Shown here one piece after another: positions 53,899-63,800 of a stretch of DNA of 64,000 nucleotides. The notes below the pieces were generated by a model. The model saw only the letters and a list, made by a program, of their open reading frames with translations, did no database searches and was not told the origin of the DNA. A program made the position numbers and the translations under genes. The first letter of the stretch is position 1. Every line of letters begins with the position of its first letter. Source of the DNA: JABWCE01 sp964617955 (GTDB lineage Bacteria; Bacteroidota; Bacteroidia; NS11-12g; UBA9320); the NCBI GenBank assembly GCA_964617955.1, contig CAZTXB010000008.1:96181-160180 (forward strand), read 5' to 3'.

Positions 53899-53981
53899 TT
53901 TGTTTACTAAATAGAGCTAAGGCAGTTTGCAACTTTGAGCCTTTTAATCCACCCTTATCAATTTAAGCGCATTCTTACTTT
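53899..53981 (+). repeat. Direct duplication, right copy
   Basis: Second copy of 52664-52746. Here it overlaps the 3' end of the lipoprotein gene. The two copies bracket the REP-RAYT module. Confidence 0.85.
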
Positions 53982-54447
53982 TCAGTTTTTTCTTGCAAAA
54001 TCTTTCCAATTTTTCGTCCTCCATCTTATACAAGTTATCAAAACCTTCTATTGGCGTAAAACTTCTCTTAATCGCTTTTTTGTAATACTCGGCATCCAAG
54101 GCATATAAATAAAGCTTTTTCCCGGAAACCGTGAGTGGATACACATCCCATACCAAGCGGTGGTTTAGGCTATCGGCAAGGCACAAATAGTAATACTTTT
54201 TGCCCTTGGCCAACTTTATGGAATCTGACAATCCTCCACCCCTTAAGCTCTTATTTTCGGAAAATAAAATGGTATGGGGAGTAATTTCCAGATAGGTGCT
54301 GTCATTTTCTTTTGTGTTTTTGAAAAAAAACTTGCCGCACAATTCGCCTGGAAATTCATTCAGACTATTTTGAGGGGCTCTGTCAAAACGAATGGTGCAG
54401 GCACTCAGGTAAACCGCGAAAACGGAAAATATAAATATGTTTTTCAT
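53944..54447 (-). CDS. Small lipoprotein of unknown function
   Basis: The 167-residue product has a signal peptide with a good lipobox (YLSAC, Cys17) and then a soluble domain with many Lys and Tyr residues (CGKFFFKNTKENDSTYLEI, KLAKGKKYYYLCLADSL, KKLYLYALDAEYYKKAIKR). No family is recognised. TACTTTTG, an exact TAnnTTTG, lies five bases before the ATG. Its last ten codons and downstream sequence are duplicated on the other side of the RAYT gene. Confidence 0.75.
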   Translation of the reverse strand: MKNIFIFSVFAVYLSACTIRFDRAPQNSLNEFPGELCGKFFFKNTKENDSTYLEITPHTILFSENKSLRGGGLSDSIKLAKGKKYYYLCLADSLNHRLVWDVYPLTVSGKKLYLYALDAEYYKKAIKRSFTPIEGFDNLYKMEDEKLERFCKKKLKSKNALKLIRVD

Positions 54448-54452
54448 TTGGA

Positions 54453-54460
54453 CAAAAGTA
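54453..54460 (-). promoter_or_regulatory. -7 box close to the lipoprotein start
   Basis: The minus strand reads TACTTTTG, five bases before the ATG. The transcript would be leaderless or nearly so. Confidence 0.5.
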
Positions 54461-54585
54461 CAGCGACTCTGTTAATCTTTTTACTTTATCCCGCTTATTG
54501 ATGCAAAACCCTCCAATATGAAACAAAAGCGACTGAATATGTAATCCGCTCCTTTAAGTTCAAAGGAATTATAAATTTTGAAGGT

Positions 54586-55056
54586 ATGAAACTTTTCTAC
54601 CTTCTTGTTTTATTTTCTTTTTTTAATAACGCCGGGGCCCAATATCAATTTGTTACTGCCGGTGGCACCGCAAACGGCAGTGGAGGTACAGCTACATCTT
54701 CCTTCGGTTTGCCATTGTATACCCATCAACGCAATTCGGCAACGGTTATTTTACAAGGCAATCAACAGCCTTATGAATTTTTTTCCGTCAGCTATAAGGC
54801 ATTATCAGCAAGCGATGCCATAAAGGTTTATCCCAATCCTGCACAAAATTACTTCTACATTGAAACCAACTCAACTTCGGAACTTGATTTTTCTTACCGA
54901 TTGTATGCCCTTGATGGAAAGTTAATCGAGGAAGGCAATTTCAGCGAAAGCATTCAACCGGTTTTTGTGAAGGAGTTGGCCCCGGGAATGTACCATTTAC
55001 TGGTTTCTAAGGCCGGCGAACTCATCTTATCATCAAAAATTGTAAAAATTAATTAG
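54586..55056 (+). CDS. Small secreted protein with T9SS sorting domain
   Basis: The 156-residue protein has a signal peptide ending NNAGAQ, then a short Gly/Thr-rich region (VTAGGTANGSGGTATSS) of the kind found at the start of many small Bacteroidota surface proteins, then a QQPYEFFSVSY segment and a type A T9SS sorting domain from about residue 80 (VYPNPAQNYFYIETN to KIVKIN). There is no other recognisable domain. The fibre gene starts 7 bases after its stop, so the two belong to one operon. It might anchor or cap the fibre, which itself lacks a T9SS domain; that is a guess from position. Confidence 0.82.
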   Translation: MKLFYLLVLFSFFNNAGAQYQFVTAGGTANGSGGTATSSFGLPLYTHQRNSATVILQGNQQPYEFFSVSYKALSASDAIKVYPNPAQNYFYIETNSTSELDFSYRLYALDGKLIEEGNFSESIQPVFVKELAPGMYHLLVSKAGELILSSKIVKIN

Positions 55057-55063
55057 TATAACT

Positions 55064-58000
55064 ATGAAGATCAAATTGACCACAGGTATCCTGTTCGCAG
55101 CATTCAGTATCATTTATACAGACCTGAATGCACAGGCTCCACAAAAAATGAGTTACCAGGCCGTTATTCGGAATGCGGGAGGATCATTGATTACCAACTC
55201 CAATATTGGTATGCGGGTGAGTATCCTAAAAGGTTCGGCTACCGGAACCGTTATCTATTCCGAAACCTATAGCCCCTTGCCCAGGACCAATGCCAATGGC
55301 TTGGTTAGCATAGAAATTGGCAGTGGTGTTGCCGGAACCGGAAACTTTGAGAATATTGATTGGTCAGAAGGACCATTGTTTGTAAAAACAGAAACTGACC
55401 CTTCAGGAGGCAGCACGTATTCCATTGCGGGAACCCACCAATTACTGAGTGTGCCTTATGCCCTATACTCATTGCAAGCGGGTAGTTTGTATTCGGGGAG
55501 CACCATTCAAACCACTCAATTGGCCCAAAACGGAGCCCTGCTCAACCAAATATTAAAATGGAACGGCGCAGCCTGGATGCCTGCAAAAGACGAAGTCAAC
55601 GATGGCGACACCTTATCGACCAACGAGCTTCAAATCATGAGCCGATTGGGAGGCCGTGTGTTTTTATCACAAAACGGAGGCGCTATCCTATTACCGGATT
55701 CAAGTTCAGTGAACGAATTGCAGTCACTTACACGCAGCGGTCATTGGGCGAGCCTCTCGCATGGAGGAGGAACCATTAGCATTAATGATGCCGACAGCAA
55801 CGCGACCAACGAGTTACAGCAAATAAGTCGCTCCGGGGGCCGGATTTTTTTAACGTTAAACGGAGGAATTCTCACTTTACCAGATTCATCGGCTGTGAAT
55901 GAATTGCAGTCTCTGTCCCGCCTGGGGGGGCGTTTGGTATTGTCACAAAACGGGGGTCAGGTTTTTTTGCCCGATTCCAGTTCCGTAAACGAAATACAAA
56001 CCCTCTCCAAATCCGGTTTTAATTTAACCCTTAGTCAGGGCGGTGGCACATTTTCTGTAAATGATGCCGACAGCAGCAGTGTGAATGAATTGCAGAATCT
56101 GAGCATAAGCGGAGGAAAAGGCAAAATCATGTTGACCAATGGAGGCGAGGTGGTGTTGGGCGACAGCAGTTCAAACAATGAATTACAGAGCATTTCACGA
56201 ACCGGTGGGCGAATTCAATTGAGCCTTGGCGGCGGACAGGTAGTGCTTCCCGATTCAGTTTCAAGCAACGAATTGCAAAGTGTTTCAAAGACAGGTTATA
56301 ACGTTACTTTAAGCCAGGGTGGTGGTTCATTTTCGGTAAACGATGCCGACAGCAGCATAACGAATGAATTACAAGCCCTCAGCATACGCGGCGATACCAT
56401 TTTTTTAAGCTCAGGGGGGTTTGTAAAATTGCCATCCCAATCGGGTAATTTTTGGAGTACAAGTGGCAATGGAAGTACCTCCTCGTCGAATTTTATTGGG
56501 ACAACAGACGCTAAGCCATTGCAGTTTAGAATAGTTAACAAGCCAGCAGGAGTCATCGACAGTGTCAGTGGTTTAACAGGACTGGGTTATGGGGTTTTAA
56601 AATCCAATTCAGGGGTTACTAACAACACAGCCATTGGCTATAAATCTTTACATCTTAATACCACAGGGACACAAAATATAGGATTAGGAGTTTTTGCTTT
56701 AAACAAAAATACCACGGGCGTTAACAATTTGGCTATTGGCGTTTACGCTTTAGATTCAAATAAAACCGGCCAAAGCAATATTGCAATCGGTAATAAAAGT
56801 TTGGAGAAAAATGTGACCAGCAGCCAAAACATAGGTATTGGGGAGCTTGCATTGCAAAACCACAAGAAAAATTCGGGAAATATTGCAATCGGTCGTGCTG
56901 CGATGCGAGAAGATTCTACAGGTATTTCCAATATCGCTATTGGGCTCTTAACTTTAATGATGAATAAAGTCGGAAATACTAACATCGCCATTGGAACATC
57001 GGCTTTAAGTGAAAATACAGTCAGCAATAATATTGCCATCGGGCACACAGCCATGCAACTATCTGCCACCGGAACCAGAAACATTGCCTTAGGCGTTTCA
57101 ACGCTTTATGAAAATAACGGAAGCGACAATATGGCTATTGGGCATTTTACCTTAAATAACCACAAACGAAATAATAAAAATACCGCAATAGGCAATTACA
57201 CCTTATTTTCAGATACCATTGGAATGAATAACACAGCCATTGGTTTTGGATCAATGTACCACAATAAAGATGGCTCATTAAATACCACAACAGGTGATTC
57301 AAGTCTTTACTCAAATTCATCAGGGAATGGCAATGCAGCCTTTGGCTCTGCTGCCTTAAGAAAAAATATCAGTGGTGATTTCAATGTAGCCATGGGCTAC
57401 TCCTCTTTGTTCTCGAATACATATGGTTATTCGAATATAGCCATCGGAGTAAAGGCACTATATCATTCAGACAGTTTGAATAATCAGGTAGCTGTTGGTG
57501 ATAGTGCCTTATTTAATAATAGACACGGTGCGTTCAATACTGCAATAGGTTCAAAAACATTATTTAACAATTACTATGGCGCTCAAAATACTGTAGTAGG
57601 CTATGAATCCATGTTTACAAATAATTCAGGTGAAGGGAACTCAGCAGTCGGCATAAAAAACTTATTCTCAAATACAAGAGGCGGGTTCAACACCTCAATG
57701 GGTTATTTGGGATTATACTCCAATACCACAGGAAGTGAAAATACGAGTTTGGGGGGATGGTCATTGTATTCAAATGAAAGTGGTAAAAAAAATGTTGCAT
57801 TAGGTCTCGGCGCCATGTATTCTAATTCGACCGGAAGCAATAATACTGTTATTGGATACGATGCCATGAATAACTCATTTTCAATCAGCAAAACGGTGGC
57901 CGTAGGGGACAGCGCGTTGTTTTCAAACACCGCAGGTGTTTATAACACGGCCCTGGGAAGCAAAACCTTATTTTTAAATCAATATGGAACACGAAATACC

Positions 58001-60061
58001 GCGAGTGGTTTTCAGGCCCTGATGTATAACACAATGGGTAATCACAATTGTGCTTATGGTGCAGAAACAATGTTTAATAATGGAACCGGCAATAATAACA
58101 GCGCTTTCGGGGCCGGAGCTTTATACAATAATCAGGATGGTGAAAAGAATGTAGTGGTGGGAACCGGATCGATGTATGATAATACCAGTGGATCTGACAA
58201 TGTTTCAGTTGGGGTTTGGTCATTATTTTCTAATACCACTGGAAGCAGAAATATTGCAATTGGAAGGGCTGCACTAAACAGTAATAAAACAAGCCATGCT
58301 CTGCTCGCCATTGGCGACAGCGCTCTATACAGCAACAGTTCCGGTATTAAGAATGTTGCCATAGGCTCGCGAGCCTTGCATCGCAACACCACAGGTGAAG
58401 ATAACACCGCTGTAGGACATTTATCTCTCTTCTACAACAAAACTGGTTTGGCGAACACGGCTATGGGCAGTTCTTCCTTAATAAAAAATACGACAGGCAA
58501 CAACAACACTGCCATTGGTCACGATGCTTTACACGAAAACATAGGTGGTTATTCCAATTCGGCACTTGGAGTGGGAGCTCTCTACCAAAATATAACCGGT
58601 AATAACAATACTGCGCTCGGTGTTTCATCTTTGGAACACAATATCAAAGGAAATTACAATACTTCTCTTGGAACAGCTTCACTTTACAGGAATACTGTTG
58701 GTTCAAATAATGCAGCCATAGGTTACAATGCGCTAAAAAGTAATGACTCAGGGTCTTTAAATGTTGCAATCGGAATTAATTCTTTGTTTGCAAACGACAA
58801 TGGCGATAACAACGTTGCCATTGGAAATGCAGCCATGTATCAAAACCATTATGGGGGAAGCAATAATGTTGCCATTGGTGACAGCGCCATGTATTACAAC
58901 TACCAGAATGAAAATGTTGCCATTGGCAGCAAAGCTATGTTTAGCGACCATTCGGGTGAGCGCAATACGGTAGTAGGTGCTAAAGCATTGTATTCAAACA
59001 CAAATGGAGCAGGCAATACCATTATGGGTTATAAAGCGGCTTACCATGCACAAGGATATTTTAATACCGTATTTGGATGTGAAGCCTATGAAAAAGATTA
59101 TTATAGCCAATTCAATACTGCTTTTGGTTACAGAGCCATGAGGGATAATAATGGCGGTGGTTACAATGTAGCCAACGGTCATTTGGCCTTGGAAGAAAAT
59201 GAAACGGGAAGTTTTAATGTGGCCATGGGGCCTTTTGCCCTTAATTCAAATGTGGGTATGGGAGGATCCACAGCCATAGGATACCGTGCCATGGCAAATG
59301 CCAATAATGCAAGTACTTATTCTTTAACCTTTAATACAGCTGTGGGCAGCAGTGCATTGGAAGGAAGTTCAAGAGTAGCCAATAATAAGGGAAGATTTAA
59401 TACAGCTATTGGTTCAAGCGCAATGGGTGCGCTTGACTCCGGGATGCACAATACCAGTATCGGATACGCCTCCATGTATTATACAAACCATGGCTCCTTT
59501 AATACTTCTGTTGGTTCCGAAACTTTCAATTCGGCTAATTACAATAACACGACCGCAGTTGGTTATGGAACACCTGTAGGAGGAAATAATCAGGTATGTC
59601 TTGGCAATTACAGTATCACAAGCATCAATGCGCAGGTGGGTTCCATAACTACCTACAGTGATGCCCGTATTAAGGAAAATATCCAAGAAGATGTCCCAGG
59701 TCTAACTTTTATTTCAAAACTGCGACCTGTGAGCTACACTTTAAATATCCACAAGCAGGAGGCGCTTTTGAGCAAGGGATTGTCATCTTCAGGCCACTGG
59801 CCTGAGAAATATGAGATAGAAAAAATGAGAATGAACGGTCTCATAGCCCAGGAAGTAGATTCTGTTATGCAGCTCACAGGAGCTCAATTTACAGGACTCG
59901 ACCGACCCACAGAAAACAACCAACTCTATCAGATGCGTTACGGCGATTTAATCATACCTATGGTTAAAGCCATACAGGAATTGGAGATTGAAAACCATGA
60001 GCTAAAAAGCAGGTTGGCTCGCTTAGAAAAACAAGTAAGCCAATTGGTTTTAACAAAATAA
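55064..60061 (+). CDS. Giant repeat fibre protein with self-cleaving S74 chaperone domain
   Basis: The 1665-residue protein has a signal peptide (about 1-24, ending LNAQ). Residues about 25-140 form a module seen at the start of many Bacteroidota surface proteins (MSYQAVIRNAGG, EIGSGVAGTGNF, HQLLSVPYALYS). From residue 187 to about 459 are nine NELQ repeats of ~30-32 residues, alternating a GGR.FLSQNGG.V.LPDSS type with a TLSQGGG.FSVNDADSS type. From about 519 to 1525 are roughly forty YadA-head-like repeats (NTAIG..AL..NTTG..N). The last 134 residues are an intramolecular chaperone/peptidase S74 domain starting SDARIKENI. Ser1532 and Lys1537 have the same spacing as the Ser-Lys dyad of the endosialidase domain, so autocleavage before Ser1532 is expected. 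A trimeric fibre is inferred. Confidence 0.9.
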   Translation: MKIKLTTGILFAAFSIIYTDLNAQAPQKMSYQAVIRNAGGSLITNSNIGMRVSILKGSATGTVIYSETYSPLPRTNANGLVSIEIGSGVAGTGNFENIDWSEGPLFVKTETDPSGGSTYSIAGTHQLLSVPYALYSLQAGSLYSGSTIQTTQLAQNGALLNQILKWNGAAWMPAKDEVNDGDTLSTNELQIMSRLGGRVFLSQNGGAILLPDSSSVNELQSLTRSGHWASLSHGGGTISINDADSNATNELQQISRSGGRIFLTLNGGILTLPDSSAVNELQSLSRLGGRLVLSQNGGQVFLPDSSSVNEIQTLSKSGFNLTLSQGGGTFSVNDADSSSVNELQNLSISGGKGKIMLTNGGEVVLGDSSSNNELQSISRTGGRIQLSLGGGQVVLPDSVSSNELQSVSKTGYNVTLSQGGGSFSVNDADSSITNELQALSIRGDTIFLSSGGFVKLPSQSGNFWSTSGNGSTSSSNFIGTTDAKPLQFRIVNKPAGVIDSVSGLTGLGYGVLKSNSGVTNNTAIGYKSLHLNTTGTQNIGLGVFALNKNTTGVNNLAIGVYALDSNKTGQSNIAIGNKSLEKNVTSSQNIGIGELALQNHKKNSGNIAIGRAAMREDSTGISNIAIGLLTLMMNKVGNTNIAIGTSALSENTVSNNIAIGHTAMQLSATGTRNIALGVSTLYENNGSDNMAIGHFTLNNHKRNNKNTAIGNYTLFSDTIGMNNTAIGFGSMYHNKDGSLNTTTGDSSLYSNSSGNGNAAFGSAALRKNISGDFNVAMGYSSLFSNTYGYSNIAIGVKALYHSDSLNNQVAVGDSALFNNRHGAFNTAIGSKTLFNNYYGAQNTVVGYESMFTNNSGEGNSAVGIKNLFSNTRGGFNTSMGYLGLYSNTTGSENTSLGGWSLYSNESGKKNVALGLGAMYSNSTGSNNTVIGYDAMNNSFSISKTVAVGDSALFSNTAGVYNTALGSKTLFLNQYGTRNTASGFQALMYNTMGNHNCAYGAETMFNNGTGNNNSAFGAGALYNNQDGEKNVVVGTGSMYDNTSGSDNVSVGVWSLFSNTTGSRNIAIGRAALNSNKTSHALLAIGDSALYSNSSGIKNVAIGSRALHRNTTGEDNTAVGHLSLFYNKTGLANTAMGSSSLIKNTTGNNNTAIGHDALHENIGGYSNSALGVGALYQNITGNNNTALGVSSLEHNIKGNYNTSLGTASLYRNTVGSNNAAIGYNALKSNDSGSLNVAIGINSLFANDNGDNNVAIGNAAMYQNHYGGSNNVAIGDSAMYYNYQNENVAIGSKAMFSDHSGERNTVVGAKALYSNTNGAGNTIMGYKAAYHAQGYFNTVFGCEAYEKDYYSQFNTAFGYRAMRDNNGGGYNVANGHLALEENETGSFNVAMGPFALNSNVGMGGSTAIGYRAMANANNASTYSLTFNTAVGSSALEGSSRVANNKGRFNTAIGSSAMGALDSGMHNTSIGYASMYYTNHGSFNTSVGSETFNSANYNNTTAVGYGTPVGGNNQVCLGNYSITSINAQVGSITTYSDARIKENIQEDVPGLTFISKLRPVSYTLNIHKQEALLSKGLSSSGHWPEKYEIEKMRMNGLIAQEVDSVMQLTGAQFTGLDRPTENNQLYQMRYGDLIIPMVKAIQELEIENHELKSRLARLEKQVSQLVLTK

Positions 60062-60112
60062 AAAAAATGATGCACCTTGGATATCGGGTATTTGCTACAC
60101 TTTTAATTTTAT

Positions 60113-60126
60113 TGTACCATTGTACA
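60113..60126 (+). promoter_or_regulatory. Perfect inverted repeat before the LytTR regulator start
   Basis: TGTACCATTGTACA has arms TGTAC and GTACA with a four-base centre. It lies three bases before ATG 60130. If translation starts there, the palindrome is in the leader or promoter of the regulator gene and could be an operator. Confidence 0.4.
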
Positions 60127-60129
60127 GCC

Positions 60130-60852
60130 ATGCCGTTAAAATTAAAAGCTTGTATTGTAGACGACGAAAGTTTAGCCATTGCGGCCTTGCGGATTGATAT
60201 TCTAAAAAACTGCCCTGAGCTTGAGACAGTGGCCTGGTTTCAAAACCCCGAGGAGGCCTATGCGTTTTTAAAAAAGAACACTGTTGATATTCTGTTTCTG
60301 GATATTGAAATGCCTGAAATGACAGGTATTGAGTTACTCGAAAAATTAGGCAATTTTCACTTCGATGTGGTGTTCACAACCGCTTATTCCGAATACGCCT
60401 TAAAGGCCATAAAACTGCATGCTTCCGACTATCTGTTAAAACCCATCGATGCCAATGAATTGACAGTTTCTGTAAATCAAATCAACAGCAAAAGGAGACA
60501 GCAAAATCAGCATTCGCTCGTAAAAATCGCGCTTGCTGATTTGAATGGAATTGAAATCGTAGATATCGACAAAATCCATTATTGCCTGGCCGATAAAAAT
60601 TATACCACCTTTTACCTAAGTGACCATAGAAAAATAATGGTGAGTAAGAATATTGGAGAGTATGAAAAATTGCTCGATCCTTCTAAATTTTTCAGAATAC
60701 ATCAGTCCTCGATTGTTAATATTTTTCATGTCTCTAAAATTTTAAAAGGCGACAACGGAGGAGTCATCATGAATGATGGAAAAGAATTAAGCATCTCGAG
60801 GGCCAACCGGAAAGAATTTATTGAAACCATTCAAAGAATTACTCTTTTATAA
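60130..60852 (+). CDS. LytTR-family response regulator
   Basis: The protein has a receiver domain with the acidic pair in IVDDES, phosphoacceptor Asp in DILFLDIEMPEMTG (Asp58 from this start), Thr/Tyr switch residues in FTTAYSEYALKAI, and a Lys in DYLLKPI. A LytTR DNA-binding domain occupies the C-terminal 100 residues (IHYCLADKNYTTFYL, FFRIHQSSIVNI). I chose ATG 60130 (MPLKLKACIVDD). An earlier ATG at 60067 adds 21 residues that look like a signal peptide, which makes no sense for a regulator. It lies just after the fibre gene and 40 bases before the kinase gene. Confidence 0.92.
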   Translation: MPLKLKACIVDDESLAIAALRIDILKNCPELETVAWFQNPEEAYAFLKKNTVDILFLDIEMPEMTGIELLEKLGNFHFDVVFTTAYSEYALKAIKLHASDYLLKPIDANELTVSVNQINSKRRQQNQHSLVKIALADLNGIEIVDIDKIHYCLADKNYTTFYLSDHRKIMVSKNIGEYEKLLDPSKFFRIHQSSIVNIFHVSKILKGDNGGVIMNDGKELSISRANRKEFIETIQRITLL

Positions 60853-60892
60853 GTCTTTAATCATTATGGCTCACTTTCTAACATAGAACTTA

Positions 60893-63800
60893 TTGAGCAA
60901 GGTACGCTACATATTCATTATTTTTAGCCTTAGTTTTCACTCACTCCTGGCTCAGAAAAACACTGACTTGAATGTGATAAATTACCGAATAAAAGAGGGT
61001 TTGGCACATAATAATATCAACTTCGTTTTTCAGGATTATAAAGGATTTATATGGATAGGAACCTACAATGGGTTGAGCAAATTTGACGGCTACACCTTCA
61101 AAAATATATACCGTGCAAGTAGCGTGAGAAATGGCACCATTAATCACTTTAAAAATTACATCAAGCGAAACGATAGCCTTTACTGGATATCGACCCACTT
61201 TGAAGGAATCATGGAACTCAATGTACACACCAATTCCATAGAGCCTGTAAATATTTCCCCTAAAATACCCACACAATTTTTTGAAGACAAGTTTGGAATT
61301 ATCTGGATAGGCTCATTGGCGGAGGGATTTTACAGTTTTCATCCTCAAAGAAAAGAGTTTAAAAGACACTTACTCAAAAATTTAAAAAATGAATTTAAAT
61401 ACGACTGGGAAAACAATTCGGTATCAGCAATCGTAGCAGACCCTTTCAACGATTCTATCCTCTGGCTGGGCTGCCGTAATGGTCTTAAGAGTTATAACCG
61501 ATTTAACTCAAAAATAATAGAATACAGCATCCCTCATCCCGAGCCCATGCATTTTATTGGTTTAAACCACATTAAATGCCTTTACCTGGATTCCGAAAAT
61601 CATCTATGGGCAGGTAGATTTTTCGGGGGCTTAGGGAAATTTGATTTAAAAAATAAGACCTGGGAAACTTATTTTCATGACCCCAACGGTTTTAAACAAA
61701 AAGTTCTTAATAACAACATCATCTCTAAAATCAGCTCCTTTCAAAAAGGGATGTTGTACATGGCTACCTCAACCGGCCCAATGGAATTCGATATTTCGAC
61801 CCATCAATTTAAGAATCATAAACTAAATTTTGATAACCATAAGGAAGACATTGGAGTCACCACCTTTTTTAAAGACAAATCGGGTAACTTTTGGTTTGGA
61901 CATGATAATCAGCAGGGCCTGAGCATGCTTTGTTCAAAATTGAACGCCATTAAAAAAATTGAATTTCCAAAACAAAAGTTTAGTCCTGATTTCTATGGAT
62001 CGGTGGCTTCGGATATTTATTTCAGCAAAAGGTACAAGCGGTATTTTTTGGTCAACACTAATCACGATGGGTTGCTCGAATATTCCTCCGATTTTAAATT
62101 ATTAAAACAAACTACACTGCCCGACAACTGGAAGAACAAGGAACCTTTTATCATTAAATTGGCTGAGGATTCCGAAGGCAAAGTTTGGATAGTAGATATC
62201 TCACATAAGCTTATTCAATACGAACCCACTACAGGTACTGCCAGAAATACAGATCCCGGTATTTTCAATGCTTGCTATAACGTGGTGGCTGATAAATCAG
62301 GAGCCTTATACTTTGTTACAGATAAGGGAATTTACAGGTACTTTCAAAAAAAATGGGCCCTTGTCGTATCTACCGATCAAGACCTCATTCTTTCGAATGT
62401 GACCAAGGACAAATTGTATTTTATTGCAGACCGAAAGGTAAAGCTGCTCCATCTCCAAACCCTAAACATATCATTGATTACTGAACTGCCGAAGTTCAGT
62501 ACTCAAAACTATAACTATATACAAAGCCTTTATTGCGATAGCAAAAACCGCCTTTGGATCCCACTTGAATTAGGCGGGGTTTATGTTTTTAACCAGGCAG
62601 ATTCAAAATTATTTTTTCTATCGGGGATGCAAGGGTTGGCCTCCAACACTGCCCGGGAAATTATAGAGGATGATAATGGCCGTATTTTTATTCTGTGTCA
62701 GGGAGGACTGTTTCACTTCGATGAAAAGCAGCAACGCTGCATCGATTTTGATAATTTAATAAGTAAAAAAACCAACGACTGGTACGAGCATTTTATTTAT
62801 GTAACCCCCCGCAACCAATTGCTCCTCTCTAAGGACGACTGTATATTTCTAATCGATCAGTCAGCGGCCCTTCATTTTGAAAGTTCTGAACCCGCGGTTA
62901 CCTGTGTGATTGGCAGAGGATTCAGTTTTTTTAACATCCATCGATACATCACCATCCCTCATCATGAAAGCGGTATCAAAGTTACATTTTCGAATTTTGA
63001 CTTTGCTGCCGTAAATGAGATAACTTATGAATACATCCTGGATAAGGGAAACAGGATACAACTTGAAAAGGGAAAAAACACGCTCGACTTACAAAATTTA
63101 TCGGAAGGGGCTCATGTCTTAAAGTTTAGAATTGCAGGAAGCAAAACCTATTCGGTTTTAAACTTTACAATATCAGCAGTTTGGTATAAAAGCAAGGTGT
63201 TTTATTTTTTACTTTTTTTATTTATCACCTTGGCTTTTGTAACTGGCATATGGTATTGGCAAAACAGAAAATATAAAGAGCAAGTTCTTCTTAAAACGCT
63301 TAGCGAGTACAAATTAAAAGTGCTGCAATCACAGCTCAATCCCCACTTTTTATTCAACTGCCTGAATTCTATCAATGCACTCATAAAAATTGGCGATTAT
63401 GAAAGAGCGCAGCATACCCTTCAGGGATTTTCTAAATTAATGCGAAATTTACTCAGTGTTTCCGATGAGCAACTCATTTCTATACAGAAGGAATTAGAAA
63501 TGGCTGTATCGTATCTGGAAATAGAAAAATTGAGAAAGGATTATCTCTTTGATTATAAAATAGACTCAAGCATTAACGACGAAACCCTAACCATGGTTCC
63601 TCCCTTGCTGCTACAGCCATTTTTGGAAAACTGCATTAAACATGGCTTTGGTAAATTAGCCAACGAAAGAAAATTTGAAATTAAGATTAACATTTATCAG
63701 ACAGTAGGAGGACTTGAAATTGAAATTCTGGACAATGGAAACGGCTTGAATCCAGAAAAAAACACGGGTCATATTTCCAGAGGGATCCAAATCCAGCGTG

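Noticed and set aside
53450..53914. Open reading frames of 61-81 codons across the tandem repeats
   Set aside because: They translate the same 80-base unit in successive frames; the period is not divisible by three and the peptides have no protein features.
56296..59686. Several minus-strand frames opposite the fibre gene
   Set aside because: They are shadows caused by the repetitive composition of the fibre gene.
55064..60061. Prophage tail fibre, because of the S74 domain
   Set aside because: The protein has a signal peptide and a Bacteroidota surface-protein N-terminus, and no other phage gene is present.
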